Shown here one piece after another: positions 1 to 12,840 of a stretch of 64,000 bases of DNA. The stretch spans positions 1,782,723 through 1,846,722 of the forward strand of contig MU008166.1 in the NCBI GenBank assembly GCA_010909165.1. Direction: 5' to 3'. Position numbers and translations under genes: made by a program. The stretch is from Anthoceros angustus. Its lineage: Eukaryota > Streptophyta > Anthocerotopsida > Anthocerotales > Anthocerotaceae. Within the stretch, counting starts at the first letter, position 1; the number at the start of each line of letters is the position of its first letter. The notes below the pieces were generated by a model that was not told the origin of the DNA, made no database searches, and saw nothing but the letters and a program-made list of their open reading frames with translations.

Positions 1-470
1 AGTCATTGAAGAGTGCGGCTCGGCGACTCATCCATGCCTTGCATCGACATCGAGTCAAGAACCACCGCCATATTCGGATGCGGTCCATATCGTCCGCCTC
101 AAAGTTATCGCTCTCCTCCATTGCTTGCTCGCCTTCAATAGTATCATTCCCCGGGCCCACCATCCGACGGTGTGGACCGCCACACAAGATCTAGGGTTTG
201 CCGACCTCATCCAAAAGGTCGCCAAGTAGTCTTCAACCTTCCGCACTCAATGCAACCACTTGGGCTTTAAGGCAATGCCGCCCCTTAAAATGAACAAAGT
301 TAGTTGCCCATGCGCCCATGCAAGCATCCTTAAAATCAACAAAGTTGAGTTATTAAAAGATATGGGTTTTGAACCCAAAACCTATTCATTACTAAACCTT
401 TTTCCCAAACACTAGACCAACAATCCCAAGTTACAAACTTATTGAGCCACTACATATTGATTTTCAAAAT
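1..470. other. Unannotated left edge, no gene recognised
   Basis: Only short open frames are present and none resembles a known family. The stretch contains no CTG or CAG trinucleotide in about 480 nt, which is very unusual (about 15 would be expected by chance) and is shared with the transposon sequence to the right. It is probably part of a repeat. Confidence 0.4.
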
Positions 471-1085
471 GAGGAGGAGGGCCGGCGCCGGCGCCCATGG
501 GTGGGGAGAGGCGCCGGCCACCCCATGGGCAAGGCATGGTTTGGGCTGGGCCCCAAGGAGGGCAGGCGGCCGGCGCGCCCATGGGTGGTGTGCTAGGGAG
601 GGCGCCGCATGGGTGGTGCTAGGGGAGGACGCCACCGGGCCGGCCCCATGGTGGTGGTGGCAGAGGAGGGCGCCCCGGGCCGCCCATGCGGTATGTGGGA
701 GGGGCGCCGGCCGGCCGCCCATGGGTGGTGTTAGGGAGGGCGCCGGCCGCCATGACTGTGGTGGCAGGGGAGGGCAGCCGCCGACGGCCTCCCCCGCTCC
801 ACCCGCACCACCCGGGTAACGGGTGGTGCGCGCAGCGGCCGCCTCCCTCCACGCCACCCGGTGGGCCCACGCGTGAGGGCGCCGGCCGGCGCCGCCGCGC
901 CTCCACCCATCCGGGTGGTGGTGGGAGGGCGGGCGCCGGCCATCCCTCCGCTGCACCACCAGAACGACGGGTGGTGCGCGAGGGGCGCCGGCCGGCGCTC
1001 TCCCCCCGCACTACCCTTATGCCCGACGGGGGTGAGAGGGGGCCGGCCGGCGCCTCCGCGTGCCCATTGTGGCCTCCTTCCACGC
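470..1085. repeat. GC-rich low-complexity block, copy 1
   Basis: About 600 nt built from permutations of GCCGGCGCC, CCATGGGTGGTG and GGGAGGGCG words. It yields long open frames on both strands because of composition, not coding. A related block lies at about 2,650-2,990, and both are followed by the same sequence beginning with GTGGCACTTCCATCGAAAAT. That shared order suggests the block belongs to a duplicated unit lying 5' of the Copia coding region. Confidence 0.7.
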
Positions 1086-1700
1086 ACTTCGTGACGCGTG
1101 GCACTTCCATCGAAAATTCGAGGCTAACCTTAGAAGCAACCTTGGAATGAAGGCTAACCTTAGAAGCAAATGCGAAATCGAGCCAAGATTTGGTCACGAG
1201 TGTAGAGGGTACTCTCCTAAACATCTATGTGGACAAAAAGCGATAAGGGATAAGCTCATGAGTTGCGTGGCTTAATACAACTCATGAGTCAAAGTGCCCA
1301 AGATAATGATGACAATGGAGGAGAAGTCGACCAAGTGATGACGAAGGATTGAACTCGGGATGAGGAAATCGAAATCTGCTTTTTCCGGTCCCGAGTTAAT
1401 GTTGTAAGTCCGTTGCGATGTTACCGTGTTAGGGAAATACCGTCTGGCTTTTGTGGTGTCATAACAAAACCACATTTTCCTCCCAAAATCGAGTTTACGT
1501 CCCTTCCCAGAACGGCCTTCCTCACCGCTCCTACTTTGCATTATTCCTAGGTTCGAGTTTGTGACCACCATTCGACACAAACATTGCCGGATGGAAAGTA
1601 GTAACTTTATCGGGTGACACCTTTTTTCGAGTGTTTAATGCCTTCAAAACGCTGTTTTAGGGCCCATAAAAAACCCCCTTCAGAGATTATTTGCGGAAAA
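1085..1700. repeat. Non-coding leader of the duplicated Copia unit, copy 1
   Basis: This stretch recurs with many small indels at about 2,985-3,600. It contains a short internal direct repeat around GGCTAACCTTAGAAGCAA (twice in each copy). No convincing coding frame runs through it. It may be degraded gag or leader sequence of the Copia element that follows. Confidence 0.5.
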
Positions 1701-2640
1701 CCCCCTTCGAGATTATTCACCCCCTTCAAAAATTATCATGTTAGTTCAAAAAGGACCAAGGAAAAGAGAAGAAGCAGGACGACAAGAAGGCGACTTCGAA
1801 TGTCAGGTTGGAAGAGTTAAATTCTGTTGAGGACGGAGATGTCCTTATCTCTTCTTACTTGAATGCTGCACAATTAACAGCCGTGGATAGTCATTTATTC
1901 TGCAATTGGATAATTGACTCTGGTGCATCTTTCCATGTTACTCCTCATAGAGAGTGGTTTAGCACGTATGATGCTACAAGGAAAGGATGTGTTAGGCTTG
2001 GAAATAACTACGCATGCCGATCGCGTGGTGATGTGCAACTCAAGTTTGACAACGGATCTTCATTCATGTCAAGGACGTTAGGCATGTTCAAGTTGACAAA
2101 GAGCATGATTAGCGCAGATGCTTGGATGATGCGGTTACCACACGGTTTGGGGATCACTCTTGGAAGATCTCCAAAGGTTCTCTTGTGTTAGCTCGTGGAT
2201 CAAGTGTGGCACTTTGTACTCACTTAAACACCGCAAAGATCATGTGATCGCAGAGCACCAAATGTTTCCTTGTGGCATTGCTGTTAGGACATATGTCTAA
2301 GGGAATGAAGGTTTTATCTCGCTCGTTATATCCTGTTCTTAACTTCTCCGATCTCGATGTGTGAGCACTGTTTATATGGGAAAGCAGACAAAATCATCAC
2401 ATCGAACAAGAGGTAAAAGTAGGAGTAAACCTCTTGAGTTGGTTCACGTGATGTATGTGGACCTATGCCTCATCTGCATCATTAGGCGGTGCCTCCTATT
2501 TTGTCACTTTATAGATGATTTCTCACGCAAGGTGTGGGTTTATCCTTTGAGGAAAAAGGATGAAGTTCGACGGTGTTGAAATTTGTCACCCTTGTAGAGA
2601 ATCCGCCACCGATTGAAGTGTCTAAGACGATAATGGTGGA
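1700..2640 (+). pseudogene. Ty1/Copia polyprotein fragment, copy 1 (gag end, protease, start of integrase)
   Basis: The conceptual product reads from a basic Lys/Arg-rich gag end into the aspartic protease motif WIIDSGASFHVTP (about 1,907-1,946). It continues into the GAG-pre-integrase region and then the integrase core phrase DDFSRKVWVYPLRKKDEV (about 2,512-2,567). These are standard Copia pol landmarks in the usual order AP-INT. Several frameshifts separate the pieces. The copy stops near 2,640, where it abuts the second GC-rich block, so most of integrase, RT and RNase H are missing. Part of the frame damage may be sequence error, because the second copy is broken at different positions. 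Confidence 0.85.
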
Positions 2641-3600
2641 GAGTATGTCGCCTCTAGCTCACCCGCCGCACCAGCGGTGGGCAAGCGGGTGGTGCTGGCG
2701 GCCGGCCCGGCGGCGCCCTCCTCCACGCACCGTGTGGGCCTCGTATGGGTGGTGCGTGGAGGGAGGCGCCCGCGGCCCGCCGCGCTCCACCCGCCAATCG
2801 TGGTGGTGCGGGGCGGCGGCGGCGCCATCCTCCCCACGCACCGTGTAAACCCTACGGGTGGTGCGGCGGATGGGGAGGCGGCCCGGCCGGCGCTCTCCTC
2901 ACGCACCCGCCTTATGCCCGGGGTGGAGTCACGAGGAGCCGGGCCGGCCCTCCGCGTGCCCGTGGCCTTCCCGCACCCCACATCGTGGCACTTCCATCGA
3001 AAATTCAGTAGGCTAACCTTAGAAGCAACCTTGGAATGAAGGCTAACCTTAGAAGCAAATGCCGTTTGAAATCGAGCGAGCATTTGGTCGGTCGAGTGTA
3101 GAGGGTACTCCTCCCGGAAACATCTGTATGCGGTGGACAAAAAAGCGATAAGAGATAAGCTCTGCGAGTTGCGTGGCTTAATACAACCAGTCAAAGTCTT
3201 GCGAAGATAATGATGACAATGGAGGAGAAGGCTGGACCAAGTGATGACGAAGGATTGAACTCGGGATGAGTGAAATCTCGTTTTCCGGGTCCCGAGTTAA
3301 TGTTGTAAAGTCACAGTTCTTGATATTCTTGTGTTAGGAAATATCGTCTGGCTTTTGTGGTGTCATAACAAAACCACATTTTCCTCCCAAAAGCGAGTTC
3401 TGATCCCTTCCGGCGGCCTTCCTCACGTTCCTACTTTGCATTATTCCGTAGGTTCGAGTTTGTGACCACCATTCGACACAAACATTCTTTGGATGGAAAG
3501 TAGTAACTTCTTTGGGTGACACCTTTTTTTGATAATGCCTTCAAAAGCTGTTTTCCCATAAAACCCCTTCGGAGATTATTTGGAAAACCCCCTTGAGATT
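2640..3600. repeat. GC-rich block and Copia leader, copy 2
   Basis: A second, shorter GC-rich block (about 2,650-2,990) is followed by a copy of the leader seen at 1,085-1,700. The two leaders are clearly homologous but differ by many 1-6 nt gaps. The order GC block, leader, gag/AP/INT is the same as in copy 1, so the whole unit of roughly 2.1 kb is a tandem duplicate. Confidence 0.6.
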
Positions 3601-6600
3601 ATTCACCCCTTCAAAAATTATCATGTTAGTTCAAAAAGGACCAAGAAAGAAGCGGGGCGACAAGAAGCGACGAATCGAGTTGGAAGAGTTAAATTACATT
3701 GAGACGGAGATGTCCTTATCTCTTCTTACTTGAATCTTGCACAATTAACCGTGGATAGTCATTTATTACGCAATTGGATAATTGACTCGGTGCATCTTTC
3801 CATGTTACTCCTCATAGAGAGTGGTTTAACACGTATGATGCTACAAGGAAAGGATGTGTTAGGCTTGGAAATAACTATATGCGGATCGCGGGCGTTGGTG
3901 ATGTCAACTCAAGTTTGACAACGGATCTTCATTCATCTTTGAAGGGCGTTAGGCATGTTCGAAGTTGACAAAAGCATGATTAGCGCGGCGGTTGGATGAT
4001 CTTTGGTTACCACTTCTGGTTTGGGGATCACTCTTGGAAGATCTCCAAAGGTTCTCTTGTGTTAGCTCGTGGATCGAGTGTGGCACTTTGTACTCACTTG
4101 ATCGTAAGATGTGATCATGTGATGAGCGACCAAATGTTTCCTTGTGGCATTGCGGTTAGGACATATGTCTCGAAGGGAATGAAGGTTTTATCTCGTTACG
4201 GTTATATCCTGTTCTTAACTTCTCTCGATCTCGATGTGTGAGCCTTTGTTTATATGGGAAGCAGACAAAATCATCACATCGAACAAGAGGTAAAAGTAGG
4301 AGTAAACCTCTTGAGTTGGTTCACTGATGTATGTGGACCTATGCCTCTCATCATTAGGCGGTGCCTCCTTTTTGTCACTTTCATAGATGATTTCTCACGC
4401 AAGGTGTGGGTTTATCCTTTGAGGAAAAAGGATGAAGTTACGGCGGTGTTTGAAATTTGTCACCCTTAGAGAAATCGATGCCACATTGAAGTGTCTAGAC
4501 GGATAATGGTGGAAGTATGTTTGAAAGCTTTCGGTCATTACATGATTCCAAGGGAATCAAGAGAATTACGTAGTATACTCCTCCACAAAATGGTGTGTGG
4601 CGGATGAGCAGAACCATTCGGGAGAGGATCGTGGTTGTTGTCAAACTACGGATTGCCTAATGGGTTTTGGGCGAGCGATGTCTCTGCTTCATCTTATTAA
4701 CGGATCTCCTAATAAAATTTGATGGCGAGTTCGAGGAGCTATAGTGGAAAGAAACCATCCTACAAGCATCTGCGAGTGTTTGGTATGAGGCATCTTGCCA
4801 TGTTCCAAAAGAGTTTGGGACAAGTTGGCACCTAAGTCCAAGAAATGTATTTTTCTTGGCTATGGTGATTACGGTGAGATGGGATACCGTTTGTGGGATC
4901 GAGGCTAGAAAGGTTGTTCGTACTAACGGCGTGTTCTTCAATGAGAACAAGATGCACAGGAAGCCTACTCCAAGCTGTGGAGTGCGAAGGGTGATCTTCA
5001 AGAAGATGGACATGATCATCATGGCGGGTTGATACTTGGTAATGTGCGGGGCACATTCCTCCACCGATAGATGAACCAAGAGTCGAACAAGCACCTATAG
5101 AGGTGCACACAGCTTCGTGGGTCGCGGATTACACCTCGGCGGTATGATCCATCTGGATTATGTTATCTTGACAGTTGTGGGGAACCCTCTTCTTACAAAG
5201 AGGCCATGTCAATGAGTAACAAGAGAAGTGGGAGAAGGCCATGCGATCGAAATGAATTGCATAAGAACCAAACTTGGGAGTTGGTTGTTGCCTAGGATAA
5301 GAAGGGGCATACTGATGGCAAAGTACAAGGGTGTGCTAAAGCAAGGCATTGACTTTGATGAGATTTTCTCACGATGGTCAAAATGACAACTGCGATGTGT
5401 TCTTGCTTTGGTTGCGGGAATGATATGGAACTTATGCGGATGGATGTCAAGGCGGCATTCTTGCATGGTGACCTTCAAGAGGGGCGTACATGCGAACGGA
5501 AGGTTTTGTTGAGAAGGGCAAGAATCGGTGTGCGAGTTGAGGAAGAGCCTTTATGGTTTTGAAGCAGGCACCAGTGGTATCACAAGTTCCACTCATTTAT
5601 GCTTTCTCAAGGCTACAAGCGTAGCGATGAGGATCATTGCCTCTATCTGAAGCAAGCTAAGGATCAAAGCTTGCTCATTTTGATCCTCTATGTGGATGAT
5701 ATGCTAATTCTTTGGGGAAGATCTTGATGAGATTTGTTGAAGTCAAAGTTGAATGCTCACTTTGAAATGAGACTTGGGAGGCGAGCCATATACTTGGCAT
5801 GCGTATTCGTCGGAGCAGGACATACCTTTATTTGTCTCGACGGAATACATTGAGGTGCTTCAACGTTTCAACATGGAGAAGGGAAGCCATTGGGTACTCC
5901 ATTGCCTCCATATGTGAAACTTTCAAGCGGATTGCCCAAGCTACGAGGAGGACAAATGAAATGGAGAAGGTCCCATACTCATCTGTAGGGAGTTTGATGT
6001 ATGCAATGATTGCTACGTCCGACATTGCCTTTGCGGTGGGAGTGGTTAGCGAGTTTATGTCAAACCACGGCAAGAAGCATTGGGAGGCGATAAAAGGAGT
6101 TATGAGGTATCCAGATGGTACAAAAGCTTTGTGCATATGTTTTGGTAGTGAAGATGCATGTGGTTGGGTACAGATCTTGATTATCGAGGATATGGACAAA
6201 AGGAGGTCCACATCGGTTATGTCTGTCTTGTGCCTTTGGAGGCGATCTCATGGCGATCTCGTTTGCGATCGTGCATTCGCTATCTACCACAGAGGCCGAG
6301 TATGTTGCGGCAGGCTTGCAAGGAAGCCATATGGCTTGCTCGTTTAGTGGGAGACTTGGGGATCAAGGTTGTGCCGGTGTTGCATTGTGATAGCAGTGCT
6401 ATCAATTGGCAAAGAATCCGATGTTTCATGCGAAGACTAAACATGTGGATGTGAAGTATCACTTCATTCGAGAGGTGTTGGATGACAAGAGGGTACAACT
6501 TGTCAAGGTTCACAGAACCTAAGATATTCTTACCAAGGGACTCTACGACAATTTGCACAAGCTCGGACAGATGGGCATGAGGTAGTCCATTCTCCTCTGA

Positions 6601-6627
6601 AGGTAAATTGGCCTTTAAGTGGGAGGT
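3600..6627 (+). pseudogene. Ty1/Copia polyprotein, copy 2 (protease, integrase, RT, RNase H), frameshifted
   Basis: Domains occur in canonical Copia order. Protease lies around 3,775-3,800, where the DSG codons are disturbed by loss of a T. The integrase core DDFSRKVWVYPLRKKDEV is at about 4,388-4,443, and the integrase C-terminal phrase GKKPSYKHLRVFG at about 4,748-4,790. Reverse transcriptase follows, with MDVKAAFLHGDLQE at about 5,440-5,482 and the catalytic YVDDM motif at about 5,690-5,706. RNase H has a TEAEYVAA-like motif near 6,290-6,310 and QACKEAIWLARL just after it. Many frameshifts prevent a continuous polyprotein of the usual 1,300-1,500 residues. The coding region runs directly into a polypurine tract and LTR, so the 3' end is structurally complete while no 5' LTR is visible in front of it. 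Confidence 0.9.
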
Positions 6628-6900
6628 TGTAAGGGTATTAAAGCCCAATGTACTTAGACTAATACACTTAGTCTAAGTTAGGTGTCATATCATTAGTTTA
6701 GAAGCTAATCACTAGGAAGCTTCTTGTGCTCCTTCCTAGGGGCTTCTTGTGGAGCTTCCTAGGGAGCCCTATTGGAGGGTATAAATACCCTCAGAGCCTC
6801 ATCTCAATGTGAGAGAGTTACACTTGCCTCCTCCTCTCCTCTCCTCTTTCCACCATCATGGGCTGCCACACGATCCTTCAATAGAGTAGCCCCTAGGCTT
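6617..6900 (+). repeat. Copia 3' LTR (start, TATA box)
   Basis: A polypurine tract (AAGTGGGAGG, about 6,617-6,626) is followed directly by TGTAAGGG at 6,628, the expected TG start of an LTR after RNase H. About 150 nt inside lies TATAAATA (6,780-6,787), a likely RNA polymerase II promoter of the element, followed by a pyrimidine-rich stretch. No matching 5' LTR is visible in the window, so the 3' end of the LTR (near 6,900) is a guess. Confidence 0.7.
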
Positions 6901-7390
6901 CATTAGATGATGCTTTAGAAGAATCTTTGCATCCCTTCGAAAGAGCAAGGTGTGGCTTGGCAATTCCTTCAAGGCACCCTCCCTAATGCAGACCACTAGG
7001 GTGGTTTGTTTCTTGCCACTAGAATCGAGAATTGTACCCTCTACACAATGGGCGGAGCACACAAGAGTCAACACATTTTTTTCCACTGTCACATACCCAA
7101 GATGGTATGGGAGGCAATACTCAGGTGGATCACTCTGCCCATACCATCTCTACCGACTAACGCAGAGCGTAAGTCTGCGCAATATCGGATTCCAGGAAAT
7201 GGGTACTTTGGGCAAAAGCGACAGAACTTTCCCATCATCATATCCAAAAAGCATGTCCCGAGAAACCATGCGTTATTGCGGGTTTTGAAGAAATTTGGCA
7301 TCCACTTTTCTGAGACGGAAAAGAACGTGGCCAAAAAATTATTGTCTTTGAATTCATTCCTCCAAAACTTGAGAAAAGTGTAGGGGGAGC
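6900..7390 (+). pseudogene. LINE reverse-transcriptase C-terminal zinc-binding fragment
   Basis: An open frame at 7,006-7,383 contains GGAHKSQHIFFHCHIPKMVW followed by an ILRWITLP-like helix. This resembles the zf-RVT zinc-binding domain (pattern CPxCG...E(S/T)xxHxFFxC...VW) at the C-terminus of plant LINE polyproteins. The first cysteine pair is degraded and nothing of the RT core is present, so this is a truncated relic. It lies immediately downstream of the Copia LTR. Moderate confidence because it rests on one motif. Confidence 0.5.
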
Positions 7391-7699
7391 GGTGGATGCG
7401 TTTGAACATTTGTCTTACAGGGGTCTTATCATGTGTTGTCCTAAAAAATAAGGTCCATCGAATAGAGACACGGTTTTGGCGATTTGGAACATAATCGCAA
7501 ATTACATGTTGTACCGTCATTGTGTGCCCATACTGCACTTGGTTAAGCCGTTTATGTCCATGGGGAACACACAACCTATCCACTGAGAAGTGCACGGCCA
7601 CCGGCGATACCTTCCCCACACCAAAGACTAGTAGGAGTCCATGGTCAATAAAACTAACTAATCAACTCCATGAACCATGTTCATCAAGTGTTTCAATGT

Positions 7700-9490
7700 C
7701 CTCGCCTCGATGCAACATCTTCTCGCAACGCCATCATCCGCAGCCCTTCCTTCCATATGTTCCGAGCTTCCTCCGCAGGCGCAAAACGCATATGTTTTTC
7801 CGTGACATGGTTCTCGTCCTTGCATTTAGTTGCTTCGCTTTGTTAGAGAAAACCCGTATGCCAAGATGAATGTGTCCGAAGAAGCAATTTGTCGACGTGT
7901 TTCCGCAACCTCATGCTCCGTGCTGAGAGCGACCCCACGACCGCCGCTGGTGGTCGATCGTAAAATCATCTCCTCTAGGTACCGCCTTCAAATGCGCTGC
8001 ATTTAGTCACCCACCAATGGACTTTAATGAATGGGGCGCATTGAAGTCCACCAGAACTTTAAGCCGTAATGGTCGATTGTCGATCTGCCCCACAAGGCAC
8101 CGCAATCATGTGACCGCTTGTATCTCCAACACATCGCCGCTGCTTTCTTGTTCCCGCCACAAGATCATCCCGCTTCAGACTCCAACATACATGTCCGGCA
8201 CTTGCCGAACGATTGATGTCAGAAATCTGTAACCAACCAAGCGATGCAACTCTTCATTAGTGTTCTATCTACCATTGCCAAGGGGTCTTCAATTCCTCAA
8301 AGATGCTCACATGCTATCTTGTCCACGATGGTCTCACCCTGCATTCCTCCCACCAAATATCCTCACCGCCCAAATGGGTCCCGAAGTTTTCCTCTAGTTT
8401 CCCACGCATTGTCGCAAGACTTCTTTCGGATCTCTCCTCCGCAACCGCTTTTTACTGGACCTCCAAATGAACCAAACGAAAATTTTGAATAGGAGTAGAT
8501 GGGACATTATTCAAAACTCCAAACCCTCGTCCGTGACCAGATTCATCGCTGAATATTGTTTGCCCCTCATCAAGAATAAGTCTCACACCGCTTTCGGGTT
8601 ATTTTGAACCGATGTCGAAAAGATATATTGTGCAACTGTTTCACCGCAAAGAATCGCTTATAGCCACCATAAGGTATTGGCCACACAAACTTTCTAAGTC
8701 CGGAACTTCTTTCACCTCCATAATTTTGGTTTGGGCGATATGCATTCTCCAAAATACCACTACTTTGGGCAACAAAGCTTCCTTCCGCAAGCACCATTGA
8801 AAACCTCGAAAACATCCGTCAACTCGGTCATGAGTGTGCCCAACTGTGAGGAATCCTACTTTTACCTTCTCAAAACCTTAAGCTCTACCAACATATTCGT
8901 GTAAGCTTAACAGGGCATTCTTATTCTCCCGCAGATTGTCGAGTTGAAGATAAAGAACCTTTGGTAGTAGTCCTCGTAATTTGAAATGACATGCCGGATA
9001 TTGGCTATAGTCGTTTGCATCGCTTGATGTTCCCGTGCCATGAAGAGTTCCCGACATGGTGTAGTTATAAATCATGCACCCCACAACATGGACGCCGATC
9101 AAACCTACATCCGACAGTCCTTGGGTAAACGCGTGAAATGTGGAAGCCGTGGTCTTCTGGTCCATCCTGGCCGATGGATATCCCGATATACTTTGCCGGT
9201 CTCCATAACATTTCACGGTGCTTGATGCATTTTTCTCTCTTCGAGAGCTGTGCCGCCGCGCCTTCAAATGCTTCGCAAAATAATCACCCAAACAACGTTG
9301 AGGAATAAACGCCGCCTGGAAGGAATAACGCAATACGAAAAGCGCACCGGCCGACTTACAAACCACGCCCGGCCGGCGAGCCAGACAGGCCGACCGGGCA
9401 CTATCGCCGAGGACCGACCGACACGCGCCATACGGGCCGACGCGCACATCCCCCACCGCATTGCCAAAACACAATTTCACATCAAGCCTC
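7700..9490 (-). pseudogene. DUF7869-type transposase-like element, family 1, decayed
   Basis: Reading leftwards from about 9,225, the translation shows a GxPSARMDQKTT segment and then GVHVVGCMIYNYT. The landmark LPKVLYLQLDNLRENKNAL follows near 8,950. Further on come SSGLRKFVWPIPYGGYK and HRFKITRKRC (8,570-8,700), and HWWVTKCSAFEGG near 7,990-8,025. The same ordered landmarks occur in the plus-strand copies at 15.5-24 kb, so this is a second, divergent family of the same protein. The function of DUF7869 is not established. The D/N-rich motifs resemble an RNase H-fold transposase core, which is an inference. The segment between 7,700 and 8,560 is badly frameshifted. Confidence 0.7.
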
Positions 9491-10240
9491 ACCTTGTTTT
9501 TCTCGCTTTTCTCGCTTTATATTTCGCTTGAGGTAATCGCAGGTTGTGCACAAGGCAAACCGATTGCTCTTCGAATTTTGACCTTGTGGAAGTGCGAGCC
9601 CAAAGTCGATAAAAGTAGGAATGAGAAACATCACTTGAGCGCTGCATATGTTGCTTGTATCAAAGTCACACTCGCCTTATAGACATGTGACATAAGGTGA
9701 TACCGTGGTGTTGGATGATTTACAAGCGCTTGATCGATGGACCGATGCGAACGGCCAGACGATGGACCTTGAATGAGAGTGCAGCCACTTCTAGAAAATG
9801 ATGGCATAAGATGAGGTGGATGCATCGAATTTGTAATGGGCCTATTTTAGGCATTTGAGGTTAAATGAATGATGACCGTGTTCAAGGAACCTACCGCTAC
9901 TTCGAGCCGCTTTAGCCTAACTAGCGTGTTAAGGCTTTATCGTAATCCCGCTGATGCGCTTCAAACATCCATATTTCATTTCCACGGCTCGAGCCTCCTT
10001 TTCATCAAGAGTTCGAGAGTCCGACGACTTCTTACTTCCTCCCGCCAACTTCCCGCATGCAGGTTTTTGAAGATTGCGGGATGGTGATCGCGAGGACGCC
10101 ACGAGCAATAAGCATGCAGATCGACCCCGCTGGAGGCGCCCGCCACGCATCGTAGCAAAAATGCAAATGCGTCGCCGCAAGAGCAGCAGGATCGCCGCAA
10201 GGGCGTGCGGATGAGGGGATGCATCCCCGCGAATGTGGTA
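9490..10240. other. No gene recognised
   Basis: Short open frames only. None shows a family motif, splice-consistent structure or similarity to another part of the window. The right part (about 10,080-10,250) is rich in CG dinucleotides. Probably decayed repeat sequence. Confidence 0.4.
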
Positions 10241-11240
10241 ACAGAACCCCACCCGCTATTATGCAATTGAGAGAATCCTCTCATGGTAGTGTCCTATCGC
10301 CCACCTCAAAGGGTAGTCAACGGAGAGGATATGAAGACATTGATGGCCGCCGAGGGAGCACCAACCTCGTGGAAATGCCATCGATTCCTCATGCTTTTAA
10401 CTTTGTGGAGCGCTGAAAAGCTCCGATTCTCCGCTTCAACATGCATAAAGAGTGGAGCGTTGTTGCAAGAAGAACCCAAGATCCAGTCCGCCTTGGATTC
10501 CACCATCGCCTTATGGATTAACGGTTACAATGGTATTGAGGGGATTCCGCAAGAGTCGGATGGATTCTATGTGCAACAAGGACTAATGGGCGAAGATATG
10601 CACATACGCTTTTGGTCACCAAGAAACCTCATTTGCACATAAACGATGACATCAACACATCTCCCGACAATGGATGCATGATAATGCCTCGTCGGAGCGT
10701 GTGTTGAAATCGGCCTTGATTCCAAAAGTGTTCAAGATAAACATTTGACCATGTATCACTTCCCATTTTCGCTAGGGTTTCGCTTTGGTATACTCATTGT
10801 TTCTTTAAAATGAACAGGGAGAACAATTTTGTCAGGACTATAAGTGTCAAGAACAGAGGTGAGTGATCACGCTACGGTGATCGGGCAGCGAGGCGTTAAC
10901 GCACACCAATATCGCGGGTTCAAGGTGTACTGAATATCCCGATTTGCAACGAGATGGAGGAGGACATTCGCTCGCCGAGCCGAGCCTCCCAAGAGGAGAG
11001 CCCGCCTCTGGTCCAGCGAGGCACCGACCCGCCCATGGCTCGCAACATGTCCACCAGGGTCTTCGAATGAGGCTTTTGAGGAGGAGGTGACCTCTCGTGA
11101 GATTCTCGCAGGGCCGCGACCAGAAAGAAGAAGAATAATGCAATCGGCGGCTACAAGATGAGAAGGCGGAGTGGGATGCTCCAATAAAAACCGCCTCCGC
11201 TTTAAGCAAAGAATAATCTCTCATTGCAAGAAGTCCTGAG
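10240..11240. other. Unrecognised sequence with short open frames
   Basis: The longest plausible frame (10,283-10,642, plus) has no domain I recognise. A stretch near 10,244-10,290, containing TTATGCAATTGAGAGAATCC, recurs in modified form near 12,050-12,095, so part of this region belongs to the duplicated segment that follows. Confidence 0.3.
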
Positions 11241-12840
11241 GAACTCCACCACCAAAGTGAATCTCAACGATGAGGATATGCATTGAAATAGTCCATCTCA
11301 ACAACAATCCGCATGGAGCGATGAAGGTGCCAGAGATCTTCCAAACGCCTCGACCCATCAAGATGGATTACGCACCACAAAAGTGTTGGCCTTGATGATC
11401 TCTTCATATGATCAATAGATGGGAATGGGCGTGGAGAAGATATGGCGGATCTTATTTCGCTGACATGGCAAGACGAAAGACTATGTCACCAAAGATTCGC
11501 TTTGCGGATCCCAGTGAAAGTTTGATCCTCAAAAGCTCAAGATGGGTTATGCCGATAATTCACTTGATTTCGGAGAAAATCGGGTCCAAAATGCGTGAAA
11601 CTCAAGATGAGCCGTTGAACCGGGTCGAAAAACCGATTCACGTGGGGCCGCGAAGTTCGCCAACAAAGCGTTGCACGGATGAACGCTGTGGCTTCGGGCC
11701 GGGCTGAAACGTTGTCGCCCGCCTGGCGCCGGTCATGGCGCGCCCGTCTCGCGATGCTCCTGCCCGGCGAGGCGTGGCACTGCCCGGCTGGGGATGCCTG
11801 CTTCCGCCGATCCTAGTGGAGGGAGCGCCTCGCGTAAGAATTACTCGATTCGCCCACCTCGATCAAAATTCCGCGAAGAGGTGGAATTTTTCAATTTCGT
11901 GAGCCTGCGTTGGAGGCACCTGTGAGGGAAGGATCGGACGGGCGAGGCAGGGGCAGAGGCTGTGAGATGAGAAAATCTATGTGTGAAATGTAGATGGGGT
12001 TCTGCACCAAGATGGAAGGCGAATGTGAAGAATGCTCCAAGTGGTCGCCTCCCGCAATTATGCAATTGAAGAATCCTCCTCATGAAGTGTCCGGGAGGCT
12101 CCACTGGCACAAAGTTTGAATCGATTGATGAGAGCACATGATCCTCACTCAAATAGTCCCATCTCTCATAACTCAATGTGGGTGGAGCAAGTTGCAAGTG
12201 CCAGGATCTTCCAAACGCCTCGACCTATCAAGATGGACTTACGCAAGAACCCAAGTGTTGGCTGCTGAACCGATCTTTTCCTTCATATGATCAATGTGAG
12301 ATGGGAATCGAGTGGAGAAGTACTAGCCATGTATGTTGCATCTTATTTCCCTGCTGATAATATGCCAAGACGAGACCATGTCCACCAAAGATAATGCGCT
12401 TAAGGTGATCAAGTCAGAAGTTTGATCCTCAAAAGTCAAGATTCCGCCAGGTGGGCGGTCACTCAATCTTCACTTGCATAGGTGGTGGTGAAAAATGCCG
12501 GTCCAAATGCAACGGAAGATGAGGGGAAGGCGACCGATTCACCGTGGGGCCGCGAAGGTGTCGAACGAATGTGATTATGAACGCTTGGCCGGGCGACAAC
12601 TGAGGCTTTGCCGCCCGCGGGCGCCCGCCCTGGCCCCGGGCGAGGGACCCGCGCTCCGGGCGATGGCGTGCCTGTGCCGCCCGGCTGGGGAGGTCGCCCT
12701 CCGCCGATCCTGGGAGGCCGGGGCGCCTGCGTAAAATTACCCGATTCCATGTCAAAATGATCTCTGTGGAATTTTTCAATGGTGCACCGCCGCCGTTGGA
12801 GGCATCTCAGTGAGGGAAGGATCGGATGGGGCGGCACGTG
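11240..12840. repeat. Two diverged copies of a segment of about 0.8 kb
   Basis: Several landmarks occur twice in the same order about 870 nt apart. ATCTTCCAAACGCCTCGACC is at about 11,336 and 12,216. A CTTCATATGATCAAT block is at about 11,402 and 12,281. A GC-rich block containing GCCCGGCTGGGG is at about 11,780 and 12,680. GTGGAATTTTTCAAT is at about 11,880 and 12,768. The copies differ by many small gaps. No protein family is recognisable. Confidence 0.6.

Noticed and set aside
450-1224. Overlapping open frames on both strands in the GC-rich block
   Set aside because: Low-complexity Gly/Ala/Pro/Arg/Trp content from repeated words; no similarity to a protein family.
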